Origin: Lentisphaeria bacterium
GTDB taxonomy: Bacteria > Verrucomicrobiota > Lentisphaeria > Victivallales > UBA1829
Length of the DNA stretch: 64,000 nt
Reading direction: 5' to 3'
Assembly: GCA_003526375.1 (NCBI GenBank)
Contig: DPDG01000026.1
Coordinates: forward strand, 1 to 64,000
Under the pieces are notes generated by a model that saw only the letters and a program-made list of their open reading frames with translations, had not been told where the DNA came from and ran no database searches. The translations under genes were made by a program, and so were the position numbers. Every line of letters begins with the position of its first letter. Within the stretch, counting starts at the first letter, position 1. Below are positions 42,314 to 51,368 of this stretch, in pieces.

Positions 42314-43066
42314 ATGATCAAAGTATTGGATAAGACATTCGGCATTCTGGAGGAAATCATCAAAGCCACGCCGCATCCGATGGGGCCGATGGCGCTTGCC
42401 GAGGCGCTGGAACTGAACCGCGCGACCTGTTCGCGGATTTTAAAGATGCTTCTTGATTCCGGCTACATCATACAGGTGTCGCGTCAGGCGGGATATGTCG
42501 CGGGGCCGCGTATTCTGACCTTGAACAACATGGCGATGTTTCAGTCGAAGCTCATGAAGAAAGCGCTTCCGGTGATTGACCGTGCGGCGGAAGCGGTACA
42601 GGATTCCGTTCTGATTTCGCAGGTTTACGCGGGAGAGCGCTATGTTCTTTATCTGAAGAACTGCAATCCGGAACGGACTATTCATCTCGGCGCCCCCTCC
42701 TTTAACGACATTTATGAAACCGCGACGGGGGTTCTTGAAATGGCATACCGCACCCCGGCGGAACAACTGGCGCATTATGATGCCTTTCCCCGGAAGAATA
42801 CGGTGCTTCCTGAGTTCAGAATCCGCGAAAAAGTAACTTCCGAGCTGGAGAAAATCAAAAAGAAAGGGATGTATTGCTCTCCGAAGGGCGATCAGGGGAT
42901 TTTCGCATTTCCGGTTTTTTCCAACCGGCGTTTCATTGCCTCCCTGGGCTGTTCGATTCCTTTCAGCAAATATACGCCGGAACACATCGTAGAGATCAAA
43001 CGGATCGTCGGAGGCGCGGCGGAGGAGATTTCCGCCTCGCTTACCACGATTGATTCCATAGGGTAA
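42314..43066 (+). CDS. IclR family transcriptional regulator
   Basis: The 250-residue protein has an N-terminal winged helix (about 1-65; MALAEALELNRATCSRILKMLLDSGYI) and a C-terminal IclR effector-binding domain (about 75-245; LISQVYAGERYVLYL, GVLEMAYRTP, KGDQGIFAFPVFSNRRFIASLGCSI). IclR regulators often control sugar acid or aromatic acid catabolism. The ATG at 42314 has AGAGAAA just upstream; the ATG at 42290 lies inside the palindrome and lacks a ribosome site. It heads the operon of sugar catabolic genes and is its likely regulator. Confidence 0.88.
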   Translation: MIKVLDKTFGILEEIIKATPHPMGPMALAEALELNRATCSRILKMLLDSGYIIQVSRQAGYVAGPRILTLNNMAMFQSKLMKKALPVIDRAAEAVQDSVLISQVYAGERYVLYLKNCNPERTIHLGAPSFNDIYETATGVLEMAYRTPAEQLAHYDAFPRKNTVLPEFRIREKVTSELEKIKKKGMYCSPKGDQGIFAFPVFSNRRFIASLGCSIPFSKYTPEHIVEIKRIVGGAAEEISASLTTIDSIG

Positions 43067-43089
43067 ATTCAACAGGAGAACAGATCACG

Positions 43090-44508
43090 ATGGATCGTCT
43101 TCAGAAGGTGGGCGCTGTAACAGCAGTGCATTCGTCACAAGTCGGAACCTCGCCTTTCGGGCTGGGTTTTGAAAAACTGGACCGTGCGGTCTTCGATCCG
43201 GAAAAGGCCTACGACAAAGTAGCGGCGCTTGGCGTCAAATGGATTCGCATCCAGTCCGGCTGGGCACGCACGGAACAGAAGAAGGGAATCTATGATTTTA
43301 CGTGGCTGGACAGCGTGGTGGACAATCTCCTCCGGCGCGGGCTCATGCCGTGGCTCTGCCTCTGCTACGGAAACGGAATTTACGACGGGGACGCGGCGAA
43401 AGCATTCGGTGCTGTGGGGTATCCGCCGGTCAGGAACGAAGAACAGAAACAGGCATGGCACAGGTATGTCATCGAAACGGTGCGCCGCTACAAAGGGCGG
43501 ATCGCATGGTTCGAGGTCTGGAATGAACCGGACTGGTGCTGGAAGCATGGAGTCAGCGGAACGGAATACGGGGAGTTCGTCAAGGCGACCGCAAAAGCTG
43601 TCCATGAGGGAAACCCGGATGCCAAAGTGATCGGCGGCTCTTTCTGCTCCAATAAATGGGAATGGCTTCATGAGGTGTTCGAGACCGGCGCCGGGATGGA
43701 GATGGACGCATTCACCTATCATGGATATACGCCGGATGAACTGGTAGGCGCTGGAACACGGATTCAGACCATCCGTGCCTTCTGCCACGCATACAATCCG
43801 AAGATCAGGCTGATTCAAGGCGAAACCGGAGCGCAGTCCCGCCGGAGCAGCGCCGGAGCCCTTTCGGGGGCGGCATGGACACAGGAGAAACAGGCGAAGT
43901 TTCTTGCCCGTCACATGCTGGCGCATCTCTTTCAGGGTGTCGAGTTCACCTCTTATTTCTCCTGCCTGGACATGATCGAAGCGCTGGGCGGCAGGGTCGG
44001 AGATAAGGCGAGCTATCTGGATTACGCATATTTTGGAGTCCTCAGCGCCGATTTCGATGAGGATGGAGTCGCCACGGGCGAATATGAGCCGAAACTTTCC
44101 TACCGTACGCTGCAGACGCTTGCCGCGATTTTCCGCGAGGAGTTTTCCATTCAGGACCTGCCGGTGGATTTCATCCCTTCCTATTCGCCTTCGGTTCTGC
44201 GGGAAGACGACAAAGGCGCCGGACTGCTTTTCAAGGGATTCCGCAAACCGGGCGGAAGTTCCGCATTCGTCTACTGGAAGCCTTCGGAACTTCTGACGAC
44301 AAGTTATGAGTCCACCGTTTCTCTGAAGCTGGCTCTGGTTTCCGGGGAATGCCGCCTGATTGATCTTCTGAATGGCTCCGTTTACAAACTGCCGGACGAC
44401 ATGATTGAAAAAAGCGGGGGATGCTTCCTGTTCCATCATCTCCCTCTGCGGGATTATCCCCTGCTCCTGACCTTTGGAGATTTTGCCGGAACATCGGAGA
44501 AGGAATAA
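43090..44508 (+). CDS. GH39-like glycoside hydrolase, cytoplasmic
   Basis: The 472-residue TIM-barrel hydrolase of clan A has acid/base Glu near 147 in WFEVWNEPDWCW and a nucleophile candidate Glu near 245 in LIQGETGAQS. The N-terminal barrel pattern KVAALGVKWIRIQSGWARTE is typical of GH39 and related families. The C-terminal part is a beta domain. No signal peptide is present, so it acts on imported oligosaccharides. The start is set by CAGGAG. It follows the IclR gene by 23 nt. Substrate unknown (beta-xyloside-like or other). Confidence 0.78.
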   Translation: MDRLQKVGAVTAVHSSQVGTSPFGLGFEKLDRAVFDPEKAYDKVAALGVKWIRIQSGWARTEQKKGIYDFTWLDSVVDNLLRRGLMPWLCLCYGNGIYDGDAAKAFGAVGYPPVRNEEQKQAWHRYVIETVRRYKGRIAWFEVWNEPDWCWKHGVSGTEYGEFVKATAKAVHEGNPDAKVIGGSFCSNKWEWLHEVFETGAGMEMDAFTYHGYTPDELVGAGTRIQTIRAFCHAYNPKIRLIQGETGAQSRRSSAGALSGAAWTQEKQAKFLARHMLAHLFQGVEFTSYFSCLDMIEALGGRVGDKASYLDYAYFGVLSADFDEDGVATGEYEPKLSYRTLQTLAAIFREEFSIQDLPVDFIPSYSPSVLREDDKGAGLLFKGFRKPGGSSAFVYWKPSELLTTSYESTVSLKLALVSGECRLIDLLNGSVYKLPDDMIEKSGGCFLFHHLPLRDYPLLLTFGDFAGTSEKE

Positions 44509-44643
44509 ACTGCACAGACGCAGGCGGCGCTTTGCCGCCGTGTCCCGGCAGGATGGAAAACTTAACTTGAAAAGAATGAACAAAGCGTGTGATATGCCGC
44601 GGTGCAAGACGGCGCGGTGTTTCCGGGAAAGGGAAATCATGAT

Positions 44644-45384
44644 ATGGACTTGAAAGGGAAAAGGGCGCTTGTAACGGGCGCCTCTCAGGGACTCGGACGC
44701 GTGATTGCGCTCGAACTCGCAAGAAAAGGATGCGAGGTGATTGTCAACTGCGCGCATCATCCGGAAAACGCGCAGAAAGTGGCGGATGCAATCGCCGCAT
44801 CCGGCGGAAAAGCAGAAGCCTGCGTTTGCAGTGTTTCCGACGAAACTGCGGTCGGAGCCATGTTTGAAAAGCTGGGCAGGGTCGATATTCTGATCAACAA
44901 TGCGCGGCTTGACCCATGGCGGCGGACGGCGGAAATGACCGAGGGGGAATGGTGGTCGCTGGTGATGGATGTCAATCTCAAAGGAGCGTTTCTCTGCTCC
45001 ATGGCGTTTTTCAACCGGGCGAAGGAATACGGCTGGGGACGCATCGTCAACATTGCTTCGGTGCGTTCGTTCCGTCCCGCGGAGATGAATATGATTGCCT
45101 ATGGAGTTTCCAAACTCGGAATGCACGGGCTGACCCGCGCTTTCGCGGAGAACGGAGCGCCTTTCGGAATCACCGCCAATACGGTGTGCCCGGGAATGGT
45201 AGTCACGGAAAATATCAACAGGCGTCTGACGCCTGAAAAATACCGCGAGGAGTCCGCGGCAATTCCGCTGGGGCGCGGCGCGACCTGCGGGGAAATCGCG
45301 GATGCAGTTCTGTTCGCGGTCGGAAACGGTTACGTGACGGGGGAAACAATCAACATCAACGGCGGCATGTATTACGCGCCCTGA
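44644..45384 (+). CDS. short-chain dehydrogenase/reductase
   Basis: The 246-residue NAD(P)-dependent SDR has the cofactor motif TGASQGLGR (about 10-18), an NNARL strand, catalytic Ser in NIASVRSF, and YGVSK with the Tyr/Lys pair. Its neighbours are a lactonase-like and a dehydratase-like gene, so oxidation of a free sugar to its lactone is a more likely role than FabG-type fatty acid reduction (inference). An earlier ATG at 44602 is in frame but AAAGGGAAA favours 44644. Confidence 0.85.
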   Translation: MDLKGKRALVTGASQGLGRVIALELARKGCEVIVNCAHHPENAQKVADAIAASGGKAEACVCSVSDETAVGAMFEKLGRVDILINNARLDPWRRTAEMTEGEWWSLVMDVNLKGAFLCSMAFFNRAKEYGWGRIVNIASVRSFRPAEMNMIAYGVSKLGMHGLTRAFAENGAPFGITANTVCPGMVVTENINRRLTPEKYREESAAIPLGRGATCGEIADAVLFAVGNGYVTGETININGGMYYAP

Positions 45385-45405
45385 AACAAGGAAAGGATTC
45401 TGGCA

Positions 45406-46218
45406 ATGGAACATGTGAAAAGTCTGCTTCCCGCACACAAAAAATGGAGACTGGTCTGGAACGACGAGTTTGACGGCGACACTCTGGACACTTCAAAATG
45501 GAGCTATCGGCTTCATCTGCTCCAGAAGCGGCACAATACATTCACCGATCAGGGGGCGGTGCCGGACGGCAGAGGAAATCTTCTGCTTACGCTTCAGGAA
45601 AGAAACGGGCAATATTATTCGCCGCATCTTCAGACCGGCTCCAACTATCTGGACCGTCCCGGAGAGGGCTTCTGTTTTCACCGGACTCCCAAGTTCGTAT
45701 GGCCGGTTGCGAAGATCGAGCAGCCGAAGTTCATGCATAAATACGGTTTTTACGAGATCCGCTGCAAACTGCCGGAACAGCCCGGATGGTGGGCGGCGTT
45801 CTGGCTTCAGTCTCCGTGCATCGGCTCGACCCTGAACCCGGAGGAGTCCGGCGTGGAGGTCGACATCATGGAGAATTTCACGCGTGACGGCATCGTTTCC
45901 CACAACAACCACTGGAACGGCTACGGCGCCGACCATAAAAGTGCGGGTTCGGGAGAACGCAAACTGAAAGAGACTCCGGACGGTTTTCATGTGTTCGGGC
46001 TCGACTGGTCACCGGACGGCTATACTTATTATATTGACGGAGAAGAATCATGGCATTGCGACGGTCCCGTTTCGCACAGGGAGCAATTCATCCTTGTTTC
46101 CACGGAGTGCATGGGCTACAGGGACGGCGATGAACCGAGCCTGAAACTGAAAGAGGCGGTTCTGCCGGATTATTTTATCGTGGACTATGTCCGCGTTTTC
46201 GATGAAGTCAAAGATTGA
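45406..46218 (+). CDS. GH16 family glycoside hydrolase, no signal peptide
   Basis: The 270-residue beta-jelly-roll enzyme has the GH16 active-site motif ExDxxE as VEVDIMENF, with the nucleophile and acid/base Glu at about 151 and 156. Further family features are RLVWNDEFDGDTLDTSKW at the start, GFYEIRCKLP, and FHVFGLDWSPDGYTYYIDG. GH16 enzymes cleave beta-1,3/1,4-glucans, agarose, porphyran or carrageenan, usually outside the cell. Here no signal is visible, so an intracellular role on imported oligosaccharides is implied. AAGGAAAGG lies upstream. Confidence 0.88.
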   Translation: MEHVKSLLPAHKKWRLVWNDEFDGDTLDTSKWSYRLHLLQKRHNTFTDQGAVPDGRGNLLLTLQERNGQYYSPHLQTGSNYLDRPGEGFCFHRTPKFVWPVAKIEQPKFMHKYGFYEIRCKLPEQPGWWAAFWLQSPCIGSTLNPEESGVEVDIMENFTRDGIVSHNNHWNGYGADHKSAGSGERKLKETPDGFHVFGLDWSPDGYTYYIDGEESWHCDGPVSHREQFILVSTECMGYRDGDEPSLKLKEAVLPDYFIVDYVRVFDEVKD

Positions 46219-46229
46219 AAGGCCGTAAA

Positions 46230-46928
46230 ATGAAAATCACATGGCTCGGGCAAGGCGGTTTTTTACTGGAATCCCAAGGGTTCCGCCTTGTCGTTGACCC
46301 CTATATCAGCAATTGCGTATTTCAGAAAGAAGGGCTTGCGCGCCTGCATCCTTTTCCCGTTCCCATGCAGGAACTGAAACCGGATCTGGTGCTGGTTACG
46401 CACGACCACATGGATCATCTTGACCCGGAGGGAATACCGCTGGTCCGTGAGGCTTATCCCGAATGCCGCTATGCGGGGCCGCAGCGTTCATACGAGCATT
46501 TTCTCCGGCTCGGAATTCCGGAAACGCTTGTCACACCAATCCCGATGAACAGTGTTCATACATTCGGCGCCTTCCGCGTGACCTCGGTTTTTGCCGCGCA
46601 CAGCGATCCGACGGCATGCGGTTATGTCATGGAAGCGGAGGGAAAGAAAATCTATCTGAGCGGCGACACGAATTTCGATGAACGTCTGCTGACTCCCGCC
46701 ACAAAGGGCATGACCCTGATGCTGATCTGCATCAACGGCAAACTCAACAATATGAACTGCGGCGAGGCGTTGAAGTGTGTCCGTTCGCAAATGCCGGAAA
46801 CGGCTCTGCCGATGCACATCGGACTGTTTGCGGAAAACACCGCCGACCCGGCGCCGTTTGTCGAAGAATGCCGGAAGCTCGGAGTGAAATCCTTTGCCAT
46901 GACCACCGGAGAGGAGTTCCGTTTATGA
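46230..46928 (+). CDS. UlaG-like metallo-beta-lactamase fold hydrolase (putative sugar lactonase)
   Basis: The 232-residue MBL-fold protein has the metal motif THDHMDHLD (about 61-69), a further His in AAHSDPTACGYV, and SGDTNFDE. These match the UlaG family, whose best known member hydrolyses L-ascorbate-6-phosphate. Set between a sugar dehydrogenase-like SDR and an aldonate dehydratase-like enzyme, a lactonase role is a reasonable inference. GAAAGG precedes the ATG. Its stop overlaps the start of the next gene (ATGA). Confidence 0.82.
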   Translation: MKITWLGQGGFLLESQGFRLVVDPYISNCVFQKEGLARLHPFPVPMQELKPDLVLVTHDHMDHLDPEGIPLVREAYPECRYAGPQRSYEHFLRLGIPETLVTPIPMNSVHTFGAFRVTSVFAAHSDPTACGYVMEAEGKKIYLSGDTNFDERLLTPATKGMTLMLICINGKLNNMNCGEALKCVRSQMPETALPMHIGLFAENTADPAPFVEECRKLGVKSFAMTTGEEFRL

Positions 46929-48100
46929 AGATCACAGGGTTGAAGACTTTTATCTGCAACGCTTTCCGCACCAACTTCGTATTCGTGAAGGTGGAGACGG
47001 ACCAGGGAATTCACGGCTGGGGCGAGGCTACGCTGGAATACAGGGAACTGACGGTTCAGGCGGCAATCCACGATCTCGAACACTGGCTCATCGGAAAAGA
47101 CCCGCACAATATCGAGGCGTTCCGGCATGACTGTTACCGCGACGCATACTGGCGGGGAGGACCTGTGCTCATGAGTGCGCTTGCCGGTGTGGAAATGGCG
47201 CTCTGGGACATCAAGGGGAAAGATTTGAATGTGCCGGTATATCAGCTTCTCGGCGGCAAAGTGCGCGATGCGGTTCCGGTCTATGTCAACGGCTGGTTTT
47301 CTCCGGCGAAAACTCCCGACGAATTTGCGGAGAAAGCGCAGGAAGTCCGCCGCAACCGCTTTCCCGGCTGCAAATGGGACCCGTTCGGAAAGGCATGGCA
47401 GCAGATCGGCAGGCAGGAACTGAATCAGGCAATGGAGTGCATCGCCAAGGTTTCCGAGGCTGTCGGCGACGACGTCCGGCTCCTGATCGAAGGACACGGC
47501 AGATTCGATATTCCGACTGCGGTCAAGATCGGCAAACGGCTAGAGGAGTTCGATATCTTCTGGTTTGAAGAACCGATTCCGCCGGATGACAAAGAGGGAA
47601 TGCGAGAGGTCAAGGAGCGGGTGCGCGTCTCCATAGCCGCAGGCGAACGGCTCTACAACCGTTACGAATACCGCCGCTTCTTCGACTTGAACTGTTCCGA
47701 CTATATCCAGCCGGATATTTCACACGCGGGCGGAATCATGGAAATGCGGATGCTCGGCGCGGAGGCGGAGTGCCGTCATATCGGGTTCTGCCCGCACAAC
47801 CCGTCCGGCCCCGTGGCGAATGCCGCGACACTCCAGCTTGCGGCATGTGTCCCGAATTTCGTCATGCTTGAAATGATGATGACGGACGTGCCGTGGCGCG
47901 CCGGCATCTGCAACGAGGACCTGACCCTGAAAAACGGAGAAATGCTTATCCCGGAGCGTCCGGGGCTCGGCATCGAGCTGAACGAAAAAGAGCTGGCAAA
48001 ATATCCGTACATCCGTACAAATCTGCGACATTACCGCGGAGACCTGACGAATATCCGCCCGCCGGGCGCAGTCATGTATTACAGACTTGAAAACGGATGA
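46925..48100 (+). CDS. enolase superfamily sugar acid dehydratase (galactonate dehydratase-like)
   Basis: The 391-residue mandelate racemase/muconate-lactonizing enzyme family protein has an N-terminal capping domain and a barrel with metal ligands in LLIEGHGRFD, FWFEEPIPP and AAGERLYNRYEYRRFF, and the DgoD-like His in FCPHNPSGPVANAATLQLA. This pattern matches acid sugar dehydratases that convert aldonates to 2-keto-3-deoxy acids. The exact sugar is not known. It is the last gene of the IclR-led operon, with a terminator downstream. No KDG kinase or aldolase gene is in the window. Confidence 0.88.
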   Translation: MKITGLKTFICNAFRTNFVFVKVETDQGIHGWGEATLEYRELTVQAAIHDLEHWLIGKDPHNIEAFRHDCYRDAYWRGGPVLMSALAGVEMALWDIKGKDLNVPVYQLLGGKVRDAVPVYVNGWFSPAKTPDEFAEKAQEVRRNRFPGCKWDPFGKAWQQIGRQELNQAMECIAKVSEAVGDDVRLLIEGHGRFDIPTAVKIGKRLEEFDIFWFEEPIPPDDKEGMREVKERVRVSIAAGERLYNRYEYRRFFDLNCSDYIQPDISHAGGIMEMRMLGAEAECRHIGFCPHNPSGPVANAATLQLAACVPNFVMLEMMMTDVPWRAGICNEDLTLKNGEMLIPERPGLGIELNEKELAKYPYIRTNLRHYRGDLTNIRPPGAVMYYRLENG

Positions 48101-48132
48101 TCTGCCCCGATGCAGAACACGCGGGAATTGCC

Positions 48133-48170
48133 CCGGAAGGAAAGACGGTTCTGTCCTTCCGGTTCTTTCT
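48133..48170 (+). terminator. terminator of the sugar catabolic operon
   Basis: CCGGAAGGA (48133-48141) pairs with TCCTTCCGG (48154-48162), followed by TTCTTTCT. It lies 32 nt after the dehydratase stop. Confidence 0.6.
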
Positions 48171-48296
48171 CCGGGATTCCGGCAGTTTTACCCTGCGCCG
48201 CGCGATATGGTAAAAATACAGTTTTTTTCCGTTTGCCACGGTTGTTTTACCATTCAAGGAGCAGTATATTCCGGTCAGGATTCGCTTCAAAAAAAC

Positions 48297-50822
48297 ATGA
48301 GGCCGGGGAACAAGGTGAAAGACGCGCAAACAGAGTTGTCGAAATTCAATTTTTATCTTTCGGAAGGAGAAAAACTCTGGAGTCGATCCCGTCCGCTGGT
48401 CGAAAGCAGAAAGTTTTTCGAACTGTGGGAGTCACTGCACCATCCTGAACCTTTTCTGCTGGAAGATACACCGTTTTCTCTTGCCGGGTACCGGTTCGAA
48501 CTGCCGGAAAAAGAGAAACTGGTCTGTGAATTTCTCTGGAGCGAACCAGACAGTTGTGCGGCGCTTGAGATTACCGGCTGTCACTGTCGTATGCTTTCCC
48601 TGCTCCGCTTCATCGACGGACGTCTTACGGTGAAACAGCTTCCGGCGGAATATTCTTCCGACGAAAACACATCGGAACTTTATGATCTGCTGTATCAGAC
48701 TGCAAAGAAATGGTTTGCGGCATCCGGACACACCGACATAAAAAAGATGAAACGCAAAGATTTTGCCGCCCTGCTCTCCGAGGCGTCGGCTTTCTACCCG
48801 CCGCGCATTGTGTCCGGACTCAGGAAGTTGTCTCTGGACGAGATTCACGCCCAAATGGAAAAGGTCCTTGCCGACAACGCGCTCGACGAACTTGGAAATC
48901 AACTGCTCCTGCCGCTGTTCGGCAGTTACTCGCAGGAAGAAAAAAGCGGACGCCTTGATGAAATTCTGCTGAATCCGGTCCGGGAGCTCCATGCAGATAC
49001 GCCGTGGAGAATCGAACGAAGAATGGAACTCCTCCTGAATACCGCCGCGCTGATGCTGGAATTTGAACGCCGCTTCACTCTCTCGTTCGCCGGTGCGGAG
49101 GCAATCGGGTGCAACGGCGATCTGCAGTTCATCCGCCTGAAGCCTCCCGAAGATATCCCTGTCTGCCAGGACGATCTTCTGAATATTTTCACAACACCGC
49201 CCGGAACGCCGGCAGGTGTATTCAAAGTCGATTACTATGACGGCGAACAGATCATCGGAAGCCTCGGCAGAAACATCGGAGAGGAACTGCTGAAAGAGCC
49301 GGCGGCTTATACGGGAACTCTCCAGCGAGGTCCCTCGGAGCTTTATCTTCAACAGCTCAGGCAGATGCGGAAAGAAATCGAAACGGGTCAGGCGCAAGGT
49401 GTCTCCGGCATGATTCTCGGAGCCGCAAAAGCCACATTCCAGTTTCCGGACGAAGCATTCCACGCTCCTCCGCAACTGGATGCTGCACAGGCATTTGCAT
49501 GGAGCACAGCGATTCATTCCGGAAACCGCTGCGTCCTGATTCAGGGACCGCCGGGCACAGGCAAAACCCATGTCCTTGAAAGAATTGTCCGCACCCTCAG
49601 CAGGGATCAGGGACAGCGTATCCTGATTGCGGCAACCTCTCACGCGGCGGTCGACAACATCTGCCGCAGAATTCCGGATCTGCCGTATTTGCGCTGCGGG
49701 CGCGTCGCGGAAAACATCGCGCGCGACATCGCGGAGAAACACTGGATCGGCATTCCCGGAATTTACGGCGAAGTCTACAGGAACTGTCACGGCAAAGGCA
49801 TCATTTTTGCGGGAACTCATGCAACGCTCCTGAAAGATGCCGTGATCCAGCGTGAAATCGTCCGTCACGGCTTGTTCGACACTCTGCTCATAGATGAAGC
49901 GGGAATGGCAAATGCGGAAGAGACTCTGCTCTGCACCCGTCTTGCGGCACGGATCATTCTCCTCGGAGACCACCGCCAGTTGCCGCCTTTCCCGCGTCCG
50001 GCGCCGGTCCTGGACCTTCTGTTCGGCGAGGTTGGAAAAGGAACACCGCTTCACGAATCCGCGGCAATGGTGACATGCAGCGCGATGGAATGGCTCATCC
50101 GATACAGGAAATGCCCCGTTATTGTCCTGAACAAATCCTACCGCTGCAGAAATCCGCGGCTGTTGCGCTTTGCGTCAAGCATGTTCTACGGAATTTCCCT
50201 GCACCCGGACTGTAATTCGGAGTATTACCGTCTTTCCGCGCCGGAGCGGGAAAAGAAATATCCCCCCTCCACCCTGCGCTGGATCTCCACCTCAAACGCT
50301 CCCAGTCATGTCAGGCATGAGTTCCTTGATTATGTATCCGGCAGGCCGGGGCTCTGCAATCCTTACGAAATCCGTCTCTGCATACGGGAATTCGAAAACC
50401 TCCTGAAGAAATATCCACTGCACGAGATATCTCTCATCTCTCCTTACAATCTTCAGATACGGAAACTCAGAAATGAACTGTCGCGGAAATTCAGGCACCG
50501 TTTTTCGGAAGACGAATGGAACAGATTCCTGTTTACGCGCGTTTCAACCGTTGACAGTTTTCAGGGCGGGGAAAGCGATGCGGTCATCATCAGTTACGTC
50601 CGAAGCAACTCCGGTGCCGGAATCGGTTTTACGGATAATCCCAACCGGATCAATGTCGCTTATACCCGCTGCCGCGACGAACTCGTCATCATCGGTGATC
50701 TCGACTGTCTGAAAAATCAGGATAAAAACGGGATTTTTCCGCAGATGGAACGGGCATTTCTGCGGGACGGCGAAATTATGGATGCGGAATTTTTCGCACA
50801 TTCCGACGCACCTGCCCTCTAG
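48297..50822 (+). CDS. UPF1/DNA2-like superfamily 1 helicase with large N-terminal extension
   Basis: The 841-residue protein has SF1 motifs in its C-terminal half: Walker A GPPGTGKT (about 417-424), Ia TSHAAVDN, Walker B LLIDEAG (near 530), GDHRQLPPF, the motif IV region SPYNLQIRKL, motif V VDSFQGGESDAVI, and motif VI NVAYTRCRDELVIIGD. This is the AAA_11/AAA_12 pattern of UPF1-like DNA/RNA helicases. The first 380 residues match nothing I know; no nuclease motif (such as PD-(D/E)xK) is apparent. The start is uncertain because no Shine-Dalgarno site precedes the ATG. It stands alone. Confidence 0.82.
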   Translation: MRPGNKVKDAQTELSKFNFYLSEGEKLWSRSRPLVESRKFFELWESLHHPEPFLLEDTPFSLAGYRFELPEKEKLVCEFLWSEPDSCAALEITGCHCRMLSLLRFIDGRLTVKQLPAEYSSDENTSELYDLLYQTAKKWFAASGHTDIKKMKRKDFAALLSEASAFYPPRIVSGLRKLSLDEIHAQMEKVLADNALDELGNQLLLPLFGSYSQEEKSGRLDEILLNPVRELHADTPWRIERRMELLLNTAALMLEFERRFTLSFAGAEAIGCNGDLQFIRLKPPEDIPVCQDDLLNIFTTPPGTPAGVFKVDYYDGEQIIGSLGRNIGEELLKEPAAYTGTLQRGPSELYLQQLRQMRKEIETGQAQGVSGMILGAAKATFQFPDEAFHAPPQLDAAQAFAWSTAIHSGNRCVLIQGPPGTGKTHVLERIVRTLSRDQGQRILIAATSHAAVDNICRRIPDLPYLRCGRVAENIARDIAEKHWIGIPGIYGEVYRNCHGKGIIFAGTHATLLKDAVIQREIVRHGLFDTLLIDEAGMANAEETLLCTRLAARIILLGDHRQLPPFPRPAPVLDLLFGEVGKGTPLHESAAMVTCSAMEWLIRYRKCPVIVLNKSYRCRNPRLLRFASSMFYGISLHPDCNSEYYRLSAPEREKKYPPSTLRWISTSNAPSHVRHEFLDYVSGRPGLCNPYEIRLCIREFENLLKKYPLHEISLISPYNLQIRKLRNELSRKFRHRFSEDEWNRFLFTRVSTVDSFQGGESDAVIISYVRSNSGAGIGFTDNPNRINVAYTRCRDELVIIGDLDCLKNQDKNGIFPQMERAFLRDGEIMDAEFFAHSDAPAL

Positions 50823-51073
50823 CGTCTCAAAAACAGCAATGTCAAACCGGTCAAAGAAAAGACGAACAGAATCAGCCATGCGCAGTAAGTTTCACGGAAA
50901 TCATAGGTCCATGTCAGCCAGAGACATATAGAAACACCAGCCGATACGGCGAGGATAAAACAGACAAGGAAGAAAGAGCGAAAACTCACTGTCCGCGGCG
51001 GAACCGTTCCGGGTGCCTTCCGAGGTCTCCCACCCAGAGATTCATCAAAAATCGACTTCAAATCATTTTTCAT
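50819..51073 (-). CDS. small hypothetical membrane protein
   Basis: This 84-residue protein has a charged N-terminus and two hydrophobic helices (about residues 33-53 and 61-79). Function unknown. It converges on the helicase gene, and the two stop codons share the palindrome CTAG. The ATG at 51073 has only a weak ribosome site (CGGAAA). Confidence 0.5.
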   Translation of the reverse strand: MKNDLKSIFDESLGGRPRKAPGTVPPRTVSFRSFFLVCFILAVSAGVSICLWLTWTYDFRETYCAWLILFVFSLTGLTLLFLRR

Positions 51074-51368
51074 TTTCCGTGTTTTTCTGTAATGACTCGT
51101 ACACCGTATACAGAATATAAAATACTCCGTTTCAGTCAATTTTACAAGAATAACACATCATGAAATTTCAATAATAATCACAGAATATCTTACTGTATGT
51201 TTTCTTCCGGCGTTGCCAAGCCAATGCGGTCTTTTCATCCGGTGAAAAAAACAACTCAACGCCTGCAAACCCGCCGTCTCTTGAAGCTTTACTTCCTCTT
51301 TTTCTTGACTTTTTCAGGAAACCATGTATATTTGCCGGAAAAAGAAATCGAGAGAGGGGGGCTCTGTG

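Noticed and set aside
43135..45438. Very long minus-strand frame (about 767 codons)
   Set aside because: It lies opposite the GH39-like and SDR genes, both with clear active sites, and its translation shows no family pattern.
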